Source: CAYJEJ01 sp964369315
Lineage (GTDB): Bacteria; Pseudomonadota; Alphaproteobacteria; UBA3830; JAIRWN01
Assembly (NCBI GenBank): GCA_964369315.1
Contig: CAYJEJ010000002.1
Coordinates: forward strand, 78,044-142,043
DNA length: 64,000 bases
Reading direction: 5' to 3'
Shown here in pieces: positions 7,585 to 16,903 of this stretch. A program made the translations under genes and the position numbers. The notes under the pieces are model-generated. The model did no database searches, was not told the origin of the DNA, and saw only the letters and a program-made list of their open reading frames with translations. Every line of letters starts with the position of its first letter. The stretch's first letter is position 1.

Positions 7585-9474
7585 ATGAAAATAATATTAG
7601 ATTGGCTAGATACTTTTGGAGATTTAAAGACACCTTATGTTGGTGATGAAAGTGTATTTGAATTAAATATCACTCATGCTGAAAATAAGTTCGCGATTGC
7701 TACGGTGATTATAAAAAAACCAAAATCAAAATCGTTTGAATTCATGAAAAAAGGGTTTGCTAGAATAAGTATGAGCAAACCAAACTCAAAAGATTTTATA
7801 CCGATATTTTGCGGATATATTTCGTCCCTCCCGCTTAAAATTGAAGAAAACTTCATTAAGCTTGAATTGATTTCACGAAAAGAAGACGTCGAGAATCAAG
7901 TGAAAGAAATTAAAAAATCTTTAATCGGAACGGTTGCAGTGGATGAATTGTTTGTTCCAGAAGGGCATGAAGACAACCCCACGTGTTTGTTAGAGGCGAT
8001 TTCGGGCGTTTTTAATTTTGATAGGGTTACAGGAAAAGTCAATATATCTGACATAAATTTTGGCTCTAAGCAGGTCAGCATTAACGAAATTGCCACTAAT
8101 CATATAACGATGAAACGTTGCGGGATGCCCCTAGATTCAGTCAGGATAAAGCTCAAGACAGATTGGTTACAGCAGTGCTCTGGCATTTACGATTTTTCTT
8201 CTTTTATTCCCAAGCTTTTTGGTGACATCCTTGTTAGAACCTTTACAGGTGATGATTTTGCTTATCGTATAAAAAACCTTTCACATGTGTTTAAAAGTAA
8301 TTCTTATGAAGTAATATTTTCTGATGTCGAAGAAGTTATATATGAAAGGAACGTTTTTAATGCACATAAAAACTCTTCAGGAAAAATTCTTGTGAAGGAA
8401 GATGGCAAAGATAAATTTGTAGAATTTGAAAAAACTTCGTTTGATATATTTTTATTACTTTACTGGAATTATCGTCAAAAACGGAGTGAGACCTTAAATT
8501 TAGAGATAAAAAACTCTTTTCAAAAATCTAACGAAACAAGTCCTAATATAAAAAATTTGAATATAAATTTAAGACCTATTACGTATGATGAGGGTATCCC
8601 TGAATGGCACGGGTATACTTTCTATGAATGCAAAAACAAAGTTCGGTATGCTGGTAAGGTTTATTCTTGTATAGAGTCGCATAATTCAAGAAAAAGTTTT
8701 TATGTTGACAAAAATAATTGGCAATTTGAGTATAACCTTCCACATGCTCTTGGTAACCAAGCATTCGGTAGTTTTTTCAATATAGTAAGGGGGCAAAAAG
8801 CTTTGCTTCATGCCGCAATGATGGCAAGGGCACATCTTGCTTGGTCAACAAGGTGTATAGAGATAACCTTTAGGACGAGCGTTGACTATTTTCCTAAGAT
8901 AGACCTTGACACAACTGTGAAATTGGAATGGGGACATCTCCAAAATGGTCAAATATTAGGGAAGGTTGTTTTCCTTAAATTAATCGCTGATGGCAAAAGC
9001 GGGAAACAATATCTAGACGTTACAATTGCTTGTTCAATTGGCTTAAAGGATTTAAAAGATTGCAGCCCTTTGGATATGAAAGGATATACTTTAGAGAATT
9101 ATTGCTCTAGTGGATGTTTTCATGATGATGTTGTCAGTTATGGAGGTGAACTAAGGGTATCTGACCTAGTTTTTGATGATTTTACAATAAACCACCACAT
9201 TCCAGGGATAGCCTGCCCTAGCTTAATGAACGAATATACGTTTGTTGAAAATTCTAAATTAATTAATTCACCTGAAGAGCAAAGAGCACTTTTAATAGAA
9301 TATGCAAGAAATCATCAAGATAAGAAGAAACTTGTCGAACTATTAAATAAAAATAAAACACAATTTGTTCTTGAGTTAAGAGACTTGCAGCAAAGCATAA
9401 GGCTAAAACATGAAATTAATATAACAGCAAAACTCCCATGGCAGGCTCCAATGGGAATTAAGGTGATGTCATGA
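7585..9474 (+). CDS. Large phage tail-tip/hub-like protein with a CBM5/12-like module
   Basis: This 629-residue protein is probably the tail-tip or baseplate hub of the particle. The first 270 residues have alternating strand-like segments (NITHAENKFAIATVIIKKP, PIFCGYISSLPLKI) as in phage baseplate proteins. Around residues 333-378 there is a segment with the spacing of chitin-binding-like CBM5/12 modules: W-x2-Y, then Y-x-G-x2-Y-x-C-x4-H and a closing NNW. The rest is not recognised. It starts 84 bases from the divergent transporter gene with a weak ribosome site. The long intact frame argues against decay. A role in surface recognition is inference from the module. Confidence 0.6.
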   Translation: MKIILDWLDTFGDLKTPYVGDESVFELNITHAENKFAIATVIIKKPKSKSFEFMKKGFARISMSKPNSKDFIPIFCGYISSLPLKIEENFIKLELISRKEDVENQVKEIKKSLIGTVAVDELFVPEGHEDNPTCLLEAISGVFNFDRVTGKVNISDINFGSKQVSINEIATNHITMKRCGMPLDSVRIKLKTDWLQQCSGIYDFSSFIPKLFGDILVRTFTGDDFAYRIKNLSHVFKSNSYEVIFSDVEEVIYERNVFNAHKNSSGKILVKEDGKDKFVEFEKTSFDIFLLLYWNYRQKRSETLNLEIKNSFQKSNETSPNIKNLNINLRPITYDEGIPEWHGYTFYECKNKVRYAGKVYSCIESHNSRKSFYVDKNNWQFEYNLPHALGNQAFGSFFNIVRGQKALLHAAMMARAHLAWSTRCIEITFRTSVDYFPKIDLDTTVKLEWGHLQNGQILGKVVFLKLIADGKSGKQYLDVTIACSIGLKDLKDCSPLDMKGYTLENYCSSGCFHDDVVSYGGELRVSDLVFDDFTINHHIPGIACPSLMNEYTFVENSKLINSPEEQRALLIEYARNHQDKKKLVELLNKNKTQFVLELRDLQQSIRLKHEINITAKLPWQAPMGIKVMS

Positions 9475-9495
9475 TTTTTAAATATGAGGAAATAA

Positions 9496-10470
9496 ATGTT
9501 TATAAATAGAATTATACGCCAAGCCCTACCCATCCCTGATTTGCAAGGATATGAGCGTCAAGATGATTTTATGTCTCATACAGGTAAGGATTATTTAGAT
9601 ACTAGAAAAATATCCTTTAAGGGAGGGGCAAAATTAATCGGAGAAGAAACTCAAAAACAGTCAGCGGTATTGTTTCCAGACAAGTTGATTTTACATGTAA
9701 ATTTGTTGGGAATTTCTCACACACCTGACACGACTGCCGAGCGGTTTGATAATGGTCGATCAATGAAGGAAAGTCCAGTCTATTCAATACAGTCGGCTTA
9801 TAGCCGAGATTATACCAATTTGATGCAAATATCATGTCACAGTGGTGTTGAAGTGACTTATGTGGGAACAGGTAGTGCGTTATTTACAATTGATGAAACT
9901 CACAGAGAGCTTTCTATAGTTAATGATAAGATTAGCGAAAAAGGAGGATATTTATTACTTCCTAAAAATAATGTGCTTTATAAAAAACCGTTTGCTATGC
10001 AAACAAATGGAAAAATATCTGAAAAATGGAACCTTGGACAGGGGAATTATTTTAACCAAACATCCGACATGAACGGCAAAGAAATTTCAGTAATAATCAA
10101 TTTGCATGCTTACGGCGGTTCTTGGCAGAAAGATGCTGACCCAAAGGATATTGAACAGACTTATTTTCAAATTGGTAATCAAGGCGGCAGGACTACAATT
10201 ATAACCACGAGGTCATCTTTTTGGGACGCTAGGGGGATTGACCCAATAAAAAAGGTCAATCAAATAAGTGGCAAACTGATGTCTTGTCAAGATAATCTAA
10301 CACATGAAGAAAGCATCTCATTAGAAAAAGCTATAACTGAAGGGTTTATTGAAATAAAGCTAAAAAGTGATTCTGGTGGTGAGTTTAGCTATAAATCATT
10401 TCAAATAGTTCGCTCTGTTATAGGGACATCAACGTTTGATTTATATTTTGCAATTAATAAGGAGGAATAA
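9496..10470 (+). CDS. Phage-cassette protein, probably tail structural, unrecognised
   Basis: This 324-residue protein follows the tail-tip gene and precedes a fibre-like gene. It has no signal peptide or membrane segment and is rich in beta-type segments, Gly, Ser and Asn, as tail structural proteins often are (for example INLHAYGGSW and YFQIGNQGGRTTI). I do not recognise a family. Position and composition suggest a tail-spike or baseplate part. AGGAAAT, seven bases before the ATG, serves as the ribosome site. The AAGGAGG near its own stop codon belongs to the next gene. Confidence 0.5.
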   Translation: MFINRIIRQALPIPDLQGYERQDDFMSHTGKDYLDTRKISFKGGAKLIGEETQKQSAVLFPDKLILHVNLLGISHTPDTTAERFDNGRSMKESPVYSIQSAYSRDYTNLMQISCHSGVEVTYVGTGSALFTIDETHRELSIVNDKISEKGGYLLLPKNNVLYKKPFAMQTNGKISEKWNLGQGNYFNQTSDMNGKEISVIINLHAYGGSWQKDADPKDIEQTYFQIGNQGGRTTIITTRSSFWDARGIDPIKKVNQISGKLMSCQDNLTHEESISLEKAITEGFIEIKLKSDSGGEFSYKSFQIVRSVIGTSTFDLYFAINKEE

Positions 10471-10471
10471 A

Positions 10472-10846
10472 ATGCCAATAATTTATCGAAATATTAAAGG
10501 AATGCCACTAACAGCAGATGAACTAGACGGCAATTTTCAATTTATAGAGGAAAAGCTAGACCTTTTAGAAAGTAATAGAGGTGGGATAGAAGTAATCTCA
10601 AAAATTGAACAAGAGTTTAATATAATAAAATTCATCACCAATTTAGGGCGAACAATAGGAACAGTTAATTTGCCTATAGCCAAATTCAAACCAAAAGGCG
10701 AGTGGAAATCTGGATGCGAATATGAGGTGGGCGACTTAGTCACTGATGGTAAAAACAAGGTTTTTTCATGTAAATCTTTTCATAAAGCATCAGATTTTGT
10801 AGCAGAATCAGCAAACTGGGAATTGTTTTTAAGTATGGATGTTTAG
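10472..10846 (+). CDS. Short tail-fibre-like protein with CBM5/12-like module
   Basis: This protein is 124 residues long. The start at 10472 is chosen because AAGGAGG (10459-10465) stands six bases upstream and because an earlier in-frame ATG at 10436 would run through the preceding gene. The N-terminus, RNIKGMPLTADELDGNFQFIEEKL, carries the PLT-x2-E-x-DGNF pattern that opens many phage tail-fibre proteins. The C-terminal 45 residues (W-x4-EYEVGDLV..KVFSCKSFH..ANWELF) have the spacing of a CBM5/12-like carbohydrate-binding module, like the one in the 629-residue protein. Together they suggest a minimal receptor-binding protein. Binding to a sugar is inferred, not shown. Confidence 0.65.
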   Translation: MPIIYRNIKGMPLTADELDGNFQFIEEKLDLLESNRGGIEVISKIEQEFNIIKFITNLGRTIGTVNLPIAKFKPKGEWKSGCEYEVGDLVTDGKNKVFSCKSFHKASDFVAESANWELFLSMDV

Positions 10847-10857
10847 CGAGAAAAATA

Positions 10858-11280
10858 ATGGATGAATACCTAAATAAACAAATCGACATTTTATCAAGAA
10901 CGATATATGGCGAGGCTAGGGGAGAGTATGCAAAAGTTGGCATTAGCGGACTGATATCTGTTGGTAATGTTGTATTAAATAGGGTCAAGAAAGGTGGTTT
11001 TTTTGGAGATAATTTAATCGATGTTTGTAAAAAACCAAAACAATTCTCCTGTTGGAATTTTAATGACCCAAATTTTAAAATAATAAAAGAAGTAAACAGG
11101 GGAGATGAATTATTTGATTTGTGTTTTTATGTCGGTTCTAATCTATTAAAAAATGCTTGGCCTGATTTGACAATGGGGTGTGACCACTATCATGCAAGCT
11201 ATGTTTATCCTGCTTGGGCGAAGGGTAAAAAACCAAAATTAAAATTGGGTATACATATATTTTATGAATTAAATTTTTAA
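10858..11280 (+). CDS. Cell wall hydrolase, SleB/Hydrolase_2 family (phage endolysin)
   Basis: This 140-residue protein carries the SleB-like cell wall hydrolase fold, a lysozyme-type muramidase/transglycosylase. The hallmark YGEARGE is at residues 17-23, with Glu19 the likely catalytic acid, followed by VGNVVLNRVK and the conserved KPKQFSCWN. There is no signal peptide, so release would need the holin-like protein encoded next. The length equals a bare catalytic domain. Gene order hydrolase then holin forms a two-gene lysis module at the end of the cassette, as in gene transfer agents and many prophages. Confidence 0.85.
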   Translation: MDEYLNKQIDILSRTIYGEARGEYAKVGISGLISVGNVVLNRVKKGGFFGDNLIDVCKKPKQFSCWNFNDPNFKIIKEVNRGDELFDLCFYVGSNLLKNAWPDLTMGCDHYHASYVYPAWAKGKKPKLKLGIHIFYELNF

Positions 11281-11297
11281 ATAAGGAGAAAAATAAT

Positions 11298-11840
11298 ATG
11301 AGTAAAAAAACGATATCATTTGCTTTTGGGTTGAGTGAATATGCTCCAATCATTAAGCGTTGGTTAGAGTGTGATTGCGGAAAGAAAAATGCACAAACTG
11401 TGAAAGATTTGGCAGCTTCTGTTACAGGGGCTAAGGAGGATGCTGAAATATTTAAGCTATTATCTTCAAACCAAGAAATGGTTGCAAAATTTCAATCTGA
11501 AATTATGAACATAGCCGTTGAGGTCGAAAAAAACTTACAAAAAGAAAATAATAAAAAACTTATTCAAACCATGGTTGCCTCAAACAGCAAACCGTTTTCT
11601 TCTCGCTCTGGCACGATGGTTTTGTGTGCTGTTTTAGGGCTAGCACTGTGCCTTGGGGTATTATCCTTTCAAAGGCAAGCCCTTTCCGGTGAAGCTGTGG
11701 GGATAATATCAACGATAGCAGGTATTTTTGGCTCATGCTTGAAAGATGCTTATAGCAATGAATTTTCTAACAAAAATCAGGAACCATCGATTGTCATTGA
11801 TTCTCCTAAAGATGCTAGTTTGTACCAAAAAATTAAATAA
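11298..11840 (+). CDS. Holin-like protein of GTA/prophage type
   Basis: This 180-residue protein opens with a soluble region (GLSEYAPIIKRWL, then DLAASVTGAK) and has two clear hydrophobic segments at about 105-124 and 132-148, ending in GIFGSCLKDAYSNEF. This layout matches holin-like proteins that accompany SleB-type hydrolases in alphaproteobacterial prophages and gene transfer agents. Canonical members have three membrane segments; I see two strong ones. AAGGAG sits 10 bases before the ATG. Its stop codon (11838-11840) touches the stop codon of tssA on the other strand, leaving no spacer between the two operons. Confidence 0.65.
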   Translation: MSKKTISFAFGLSEYAPIIKRWLECDCGKKNAQTVKDLAASVTGAKEDAEIFKLLSSNQEMVAKFQSEIMNIAVEVEKNLQKENNKKLIQTMVASNSKPFSSRSGTMVLCAVLGLALCLGVLSFQRQALSGEAVGIISTIAGIFGSCLKDAYSNEFSNKNQEPSIVIDSPKDASLYQKIK

Positions 11841-12884
11841 TCAGACATTTTTTAATAGGATTTCTTCTATTTTCTTTTCTGTTAATTCTGAAGGGTCGTT
11901 AGTTTTGTAAGCTTTTACGCTATTATATAAATTCACCAAATGAGATAGGGCAAAACCCGTTTGCTCATTGCCGATGTCTGCAAGCTTAGTAAAATTTTCA
12001 CGACCCAGCGTTATCGCTAGTTGAATTAACATGTTAGCAGGGCTTTGAGGAGAGATATCTATTAAATATTTTTCTATATGCTGAAGGGCTTGATAAGCTT
12101 TATCTTCTGATAACGGAAGAGACGGTTTATCAGGTTTTTTTTCTGTGACTGGAGAGATTTGTTTCTTATGTAAAAGAGCGTTTTGTAATATTTTTATTAC
12201 TTCAGAAATCAAATTTTCAATTTCTAAGATTTTTGTATCAATAGTATCAAAAAATTTTGTTATTTTTTTTAATTTACATAAAACACCTAATGCTTCATCT
12301 AGTTCTTTTATTGTTTTATTTATTCTGTTTTTTTCTATCTCAAACAGGGTGTGATTAATCTCATCTAGCTTATGTTGTGAGGGTGATTTGTTTATCTCGC
12401 CTTGCTTCAAATCATATATTGAAAAAGAAAATGTCGTGCCGTCATCTATAAGTAGCGGGAGGTTTTGAATGTGTTTTTTTATGCAGGAAAAATAATAATA
12501 TATCGCACGTTGTCTGGCTTCAGAACGTTCATCGAAGATGGGATAAATGTTTTTTCCATAACGCTCTAACATCAAGTGAAGCAAAGAAATGCTGTTTTTA
12601 AACCCCATAATGCCATATTTTTCCATCCAAGCTTCACTGAGCCAAGAGATAAGGGTGATATCCTTTGATTTTTCACACAACGCAATGATGCAAAGCTCCT
12701 CTACCTTGTTCCAGTCGGCTTTTTTTACCTCTGCTTGCCAGATGCCTTGAGGAAGATTTGGGTCATCTTCTTTTGCTGCATGTTTTATCTCATCGAGCAA
12801 TTTGTCATATTTCAAGTTTATTCCGCATGGGGAGGATTTTGAAATATCTTTTAAAAATATTTTCAGGTTTATTTTATTATTCAT
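11841..12884 (-). CDS. tssA: Type VI secretion protein TssA (ImpA-like)
   Basis: This 347-residue protein belongs to the TssA/ImpA family. TssA primes baseplate assembly and coordinates tail polymerisation in the type VI secretion system. The ImpA N-terminal domain is clear: SPCGINLKYD near the start, then a DPNLPQGIWQAEVKKADWNKV segment and EAWMEKYGI..FKNSISLLHLMLERYGKNIYP, the family hallmark. The C-terminal third (SEDKAYQALQHIEKYL..SPQSPANMLIQLA) matches the short-type TssA extension. It is the last gene of the tssK-tssL-tssM-tssA operon, 11 bases after tssM, and ends directly against the phage cassette. Confidence 0.88.
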   Translation of the reverse strand: MNNKINLKIFLKDISKSSPCGINLKYDKLLDEIKHAAKEDDPNLPQGIWQAEVKKADWNKVEELCIIALCEKSKDITLISWLSEAWMEKYGIMGFKNSISLLHLMLERYGKNIYPIFDERSEARQRAIYYYFSCIKKHIQNLPLLIDDGTTFSFSIYDLKQGEINKSPSQHKLDEINHTLFEIEKNRINKTIKELDEALGVLCKLKKITKFFDTIDTKILEIENLISEVIKILQNALLHKKQISPVTEKKPDKPSLPLSEDKAYQALQHIEKYLIDISPQSPANMLIQLAITLGRENFTKLADIGNEQTGFALSHLVNLYNSVKAYKTNDPSELTEKKIEEILLKNV

Positions 12885-12895
12885 TTTTAAACCCT

Positions 12896-15800
12896 TTATT
12901 TGTACAAATTTGGGAATTTAATGGGTATCCATGAGCCATTTTCATTTTTCAAAGCTGTTATTTTTATAAAAACTTGAGCGTATTTTCTTTTGTTACTATT
13001 ACTTTCAAGGCAAGAAACAGGCACCATAAATTTAAGCGTTTCACCGATTGCTGAGCCAACAGAATTGCTGCTTGAATGTGCATGAACCATTCGCAATACT
13101 GACCACGCACCTTCATAGGTGAATTTGACGGTTCTTCCGTTTAATGAATATGCCTTAAAATTGTTTGCGAGGGTGGGATATTGCCTGCTACTGAACACCC
13201 AACGCAAAGATAAAGAAACGGGCTCATACGAAAACCATTCCAACCTTTCTTTTTTCGAGTCTACGGTTAGGCTTTTTTTATCTATTGAAAAGTTCCAATC
13301 AACAATTTTATCGGCAAATATTTCATTTTGTCTATCTACCCTAAATTCAACCTTAAAGCCCAAAACAGGCTTGGATGTCGATGCCGAGTTCGCATGAAGG
13401 AGCCAAGCTTTTAAGAATGGATAACTTTCTATAACAGAGCGAATGAAGTCTGACGTGGTTTTATTTGAACTATTCAAAAGGCGTTTTTTTGCCGTGTCAT
13501 CAAGCATTTCATAATCTTTTAAAAATGCTTCTAAATCTAATAAGTCGACCTCTTGAATAGTTTGCACTGAGCTGAAAGGGAACTTATTCAACAAATTTTT
13601 CGTATAATTAATGAGCATTCTTTCAAGAACTTGATTTTCATTAGAAATCAAGGTTTTTTGAACTTTTTTGAATAATGCGTTTACTAAATCTTTTTTTCTT
13701 AAGGCGAAGAATTCATCGCCCTGATAGTTGCGAATGTTGTTTATATCATAATCTTTTTCTATATCAGTTGCGGAAAGGTTATTAATTTTTGCTAATAATA
13801 AATTTTCAATTGATAATATCGCATTTCCAGGTTGATGCTTTTCATATTCATTTACTTTTTCTAATATATCTTTCCATTTTTCAACGATATCAGGGTTTTT
13901 TAATCGTTGTTTTAGAAGAGGTGTTAATAATATGTTCATTACAGGCTCGGCTAAATTTTTTGATATAAAAAATAATCGATTCCTTTGAATGGATAAATAA
14001 GATTTCAGTTGGTCTTCGCTATATGATGAAAAGCCAGATTGGTTGTTATTTTCTCTGATATTCCAAGCATTAAAAAAGCTTGACCCAAAGGAATACAACG
14101 CCTCTCTTTCGAACATGTCGTCAATTTTATCTAAAAGCTCAGAAGCTTGGTAGAACACTATATCAGATAACCCTCGTGTTGAACTTGAAGTTCCAGATTC
14201 ATTTCTATCTAAAAATAACGTCACTTTTAGAAGGGAAGACATGACATCAGCAAGGTTGGAAGCCTGTCGTTCAATGTTTTTTTCTTGTGCTTGGGGCGAT
14301 AAATCCTCAAACTCATCTTCAAATATTTGTGCATTGGCAATTAAGGATGAGAGGGTGTTTCTGAGGATAATTTTTGAGATATATAAGTATGGCTTGTTGG
14401 TGTTATTAGCTTGATTCTTTAAAAATTTTTCATATTTATTAATCAGCTCTGCCGCATCTGTTATTATTTTTTTATTCCAAAGTAAAATTTTTCCTTGCGG
14501 AATTGTGTTGGAGATATAATTAGGCTTAACGTTGATTACAAAGGGTTCGTTTATTAATGTTTTTAAGCTGTGAGTTAAGCCTATCAGCTCTTCAGAAGGG
14601 GATAATAGTATTTTATCGTTTTGAATTGTTATCAGTCTTCCTGTTAAGTTAGTTTTAAAAATTGCTAATCGAATTTTAAAAGCTTTTAAACGTTTATCTG
14701 CTTCGTTTTGGAGGCGTTTTGTAAACTCTTGCCCCAATATTCTTGATAATGATATCTTAGACATTACCTGCTCATATTTTGAGCCAGCATTAAAACTTGC
14801 CTTATTTAAAAGGGTTATATTTTCAGAATTGAGATATTTGATTATTCCTTCGGTTTTACGAATGAGGTCAATAATCTCATCTACTGATAATTTTGATGTG
14901 TCTTCACTTAATCTTTCTTCAAAACTTTTTATTGAATTTGTGACGCTTTCAAATGCATTGAAAATCTTATGCGATAAAGAAGATTCAATAAAATCTAAGT
15001 AAGTCTTTATCACTGCTTCTTTTAACGTATTTTTATAATGATTTACTGGAAAGACAAGGTTTTTATAAGAGTTATGATTTTTTAAACCTTTTGAAATGGA
15101 GTATTTTTTACCAAATAGGTATTGTGTTAAACCATCGATGTCTATTTGATTGTCGCCATTATCAACAATATTGTTATAATCGCCACCAGCCTGTTCGAGG
15201 TTATCAATATATTCTACTATTTTAGCCAATTTATTGAACGCTGAGGTCTCTGTAAGGTTTGTGCTTAATGACTCTGGCTCGTTTGGACGATTATCTTTAC
15301 TGATTGTTTCAATGTTAACGGCGTTTATTTCTAAATCATCATACATCGAACGCATTACAATGTGATTAAATGCAGTGCTGAGAGCATTTTCTATTTTAGT
15401 ATGTATGTTGGAAAACCAAGATGCTGGCACAATGAGGGAAGATATTTCCCCGTCTTCTAGGCTAGACATCAAATCTAGCGTCCTAGAGATTGACATTGTT
15501 AGGTGTTCACCATTTTGAATTGAGCTGTTTTGCTCTCTCTGAAGTAGTGTGAGGGCATGATTTGCTTGACTCAACACGTTTGAGATATTGAGACATTTTT
15601 GCTTTAGTTTTGGGTATGTGAATGTGGTTGATATAATTGTCACTGCCGTTAACGTTAAAAATGATATTTTTGTTATTAATGAGCAATTTTTAAGAGAAAA
15701 AACAGCCTGTTCTCCGATGGGGGTCGATAGGTTTGATTCGACTAAAATCTTTTGTATGAATAAGTCGTTTATAAAATTTAATTTATGCTTTTTATAGACA

Positions 15801-16903
15801 TTAATTGCGTCAAAAAGATTGTCTTGAGAAAAGCTACTCTCTTCTTGACCAGTAAAATACACCCCCCTAAACATCAACCCGAGACCATCACCATTTTGGC
15901 GGAAAAGCGTCTTAAGGTAAGAGGAAAGTGTATCGAGCTTTTCTTTTATACCTTTGCGTAAAAGGATGTTATCTTCCGCCAAATTAGGGGTGTTTGTTTC
16001 GAGCTCAAGACTAAGTTGAGTTTTTTCCAAGTCATTTATTATGCTTTCGAAACATTCTTGTATTAACTCAGATGAGAAGGTTTGATTGATGTTATATTTA
16101 TTTGACCAGCCAAATATTTGACGCTTATAATCTGGGCTTAATGCAGATGTAAACGTGTTAAAACCATCGATAGTGTCCGCCTTCGTAACTATTAAATATA
16201 TAGGCACTCGAAATTGAATTTGTTTTTGTAACCAATGAATTTTTTCAAACAAGGCTTGTGCTTTTAGTGTTAGGGTGTTTTCTTCCTTAGCGATGAGTTC
16301 TTCTGCCGAAAGCGTTATGATAATTCCGTCTAGGGGTCTTCTGGGTTTGAAATAAAGCAAGAGTCTTGTTAAGAGTTGCCAAAATCCAAATTTTTCTGAA
16401 GATAATTTCTCATTAAAAAATTGGCTTGGCGTTTCAAGTATTGCGAGTTTATCGTTCAAAACCCAGTTTAGGTAATTTTTTTGTTCATCGTTTTGACCAT
16501 TTACTTGGTAGAGGTCAATACTGTTTATTAATGAGGATTTGCCAGAACCTTCTTCACCTATCATCAGGTACCACGGCGTTAGATATCGCCATCCAATGGT
16601 ATTATAGGAAAATTCTTTCATCGTGCGGATGATTTTTAATAAGGTTTGGGCTAAAGGGCCGAATTTAATGATTATGCCATGTCGACCGAGGAATTCGGCA
16701 ATGCACCCTGATATTAAGGGCACGGATTCTTGCCTAGGGTGATGTTTAGATTCTTCGGGTGTTTTTATGTTTTTATTTTTAATGAAATGTGTCCATAAAA
16801 TGCCGACTAAAGCCGCGATTATAATACCAATTATCGTTAAAAAAACGGCTATATAAGAGCTGTGTTGATAGTATGCGTTTGCTAATTTTGAAAAGTTAAT
16901 CAT
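12896..16903 (-). CDS. tssM: Type VI secretion inner-membrane protein TssM (IcmF)
   Basis: This 1335-residue protein is the IcmF/TssM component of the T6SS membrane complex that anchors the baseplate and spans to the outer membrane. One membrane segment is at about 18-40, Walker A GEEGSGKS at 116-123, and a further membrane segment near 405-430 (ITKISFLTLTAVTIIS). A large periplasmic region follows, with the typical C-terminal FTYEGAWSVLRMVHAHSS pattern. It is somewhat longer than usual (about 1150-1250). The start overlaps the tssL stop by four bases. No tssJ lipoprotein gene is adjacent, as in other alphaproteobacterial systems. The NTP-binding motif is intact, so the protein is probably functional. 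Confidence 0.92.
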   Translation of the reverse strand: MINFSKLANAYYQHSSYIAVFLTIIGIIIAALVGILWTHFIKNKNIKTPEESKHHPRQESVPLISGCIAEFLGRHGIIIKFGPLAQTLLKIIRTMKEFSYNTIGWRYLTPWYLMIGEEGSGKSSLINSIDLYQVNGQNDEQKNYLNWVLNDKLAILETPSQFFNEKLSSEKFGFWQLLTRLLLYFKPRRPLDGIIITLSAEELIAKEENTLTLKAQALFEKIHWLQKQIQFRVPIYLIVTKADTIDGFNTFTSALSPDYKRQIFGWSNKYNINQTFSSELIQECFESIINDLEKTQLSLELETNTPNLAEDNILLRKGIKEKLDTLSSYLKTLFRQNGDGLGLMFRGVYFTGQEESSFSQDNLFDAINVYKKHKLNFINDLFIQKILVESNLSTPIGEQAVFSLKNCSLITKISFLTLTAVTIISTTFTYPKLKQKCLNISNVLSQANHALTLLQREQNSSIQNGEHLTMSISRTLDLMSSLEDGEISSLIVPASWFSNIHTKIENALSTAFNHIVMRSMYDDLEINAVNIETISKDNRPNEPESLSTNLTETSAFNKLAKIVEYIDNLEQAGGDYNNIVDNGDNQIDIDGLTQYLFGKKYSISKGLKNHNSYKNLVFPVNHYKNTLKEAVIKTYLDFIESSLSHKIFNAFESVTNSIKSFEERLSEDTSKLSVDEIIDLIRKTEGIIKYLNSENITLLNKASFNAGSKYEQVMSKISLSRILGQEFTKRLQNEADKRLKAFKIRLAIFKTNLTGRLITIQNDKILLSPSEELIGLTHSLKTLINEPFVINVKPNYISNTIPQGKILLWNKKIITDAAELINKYEKFLKNQANNTNKPYLYISKIILRNTLSSLIANAQIFEDEFEDLSPQAQEKNIERQASNLADVMSSLLKVTLFLDRNESGTSSSTRGLSDIVFYQASELLDKIDDMFEREALYSFGSSFFNAWNIRENNNQSGFSSYSEDQLKSYLSIQRNRLFFISKNLAEPVMNILLTPLLKQRLKNPDIVEKWKDILEKVNEYEKHQPGNAILSIENLLLAKINNLSATDIEKDYDINNIRNYQGDEFFALRKKDLVNALFKKVQKTLISNENQVLERMLINYTKNLLNKFPFSSVQTIQEVDLLDLEAFLKDYEMLDDTAKKRLLNSSNKTTSDFIRSVIESYPFLKAWLLHANSASTSKPVLGFKVEFRVDRQNEIFADKIVDWNFSIDKKSLTVDSKKERLEWFSYEPVSLSLRWVFSSRQYPTLANNFKAYSLNGRTVKFTYEGAWSVLRMVHAHSSSNSVGSAIGETLKFMVPVSCLESNSNKRKYAQVFIKITALKNENGSWIPIKFPNLYK

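Larger units (their letters stand above)
1505..11840 (+). mobile_element. Phage/GTA-like particle gene cassette, incomplete
   Basis: Twelve same-strand genes encode head, neck, tail-tip, fibre and lysis functions in phage order, interrupted once by a transporter gene on the minus strand. Missing from a working phage are integrase, replication, repressor, terminase, tail tube and tape-measure genes. All frames are open and base composition resembles the surrounding chromosome. No flanking repeats were found. This is consistent with a gene transfer agent-like or otherwise domesticated particle, or a prophage remnant whose other parts lie elsewhere. Confidence 0.7.
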
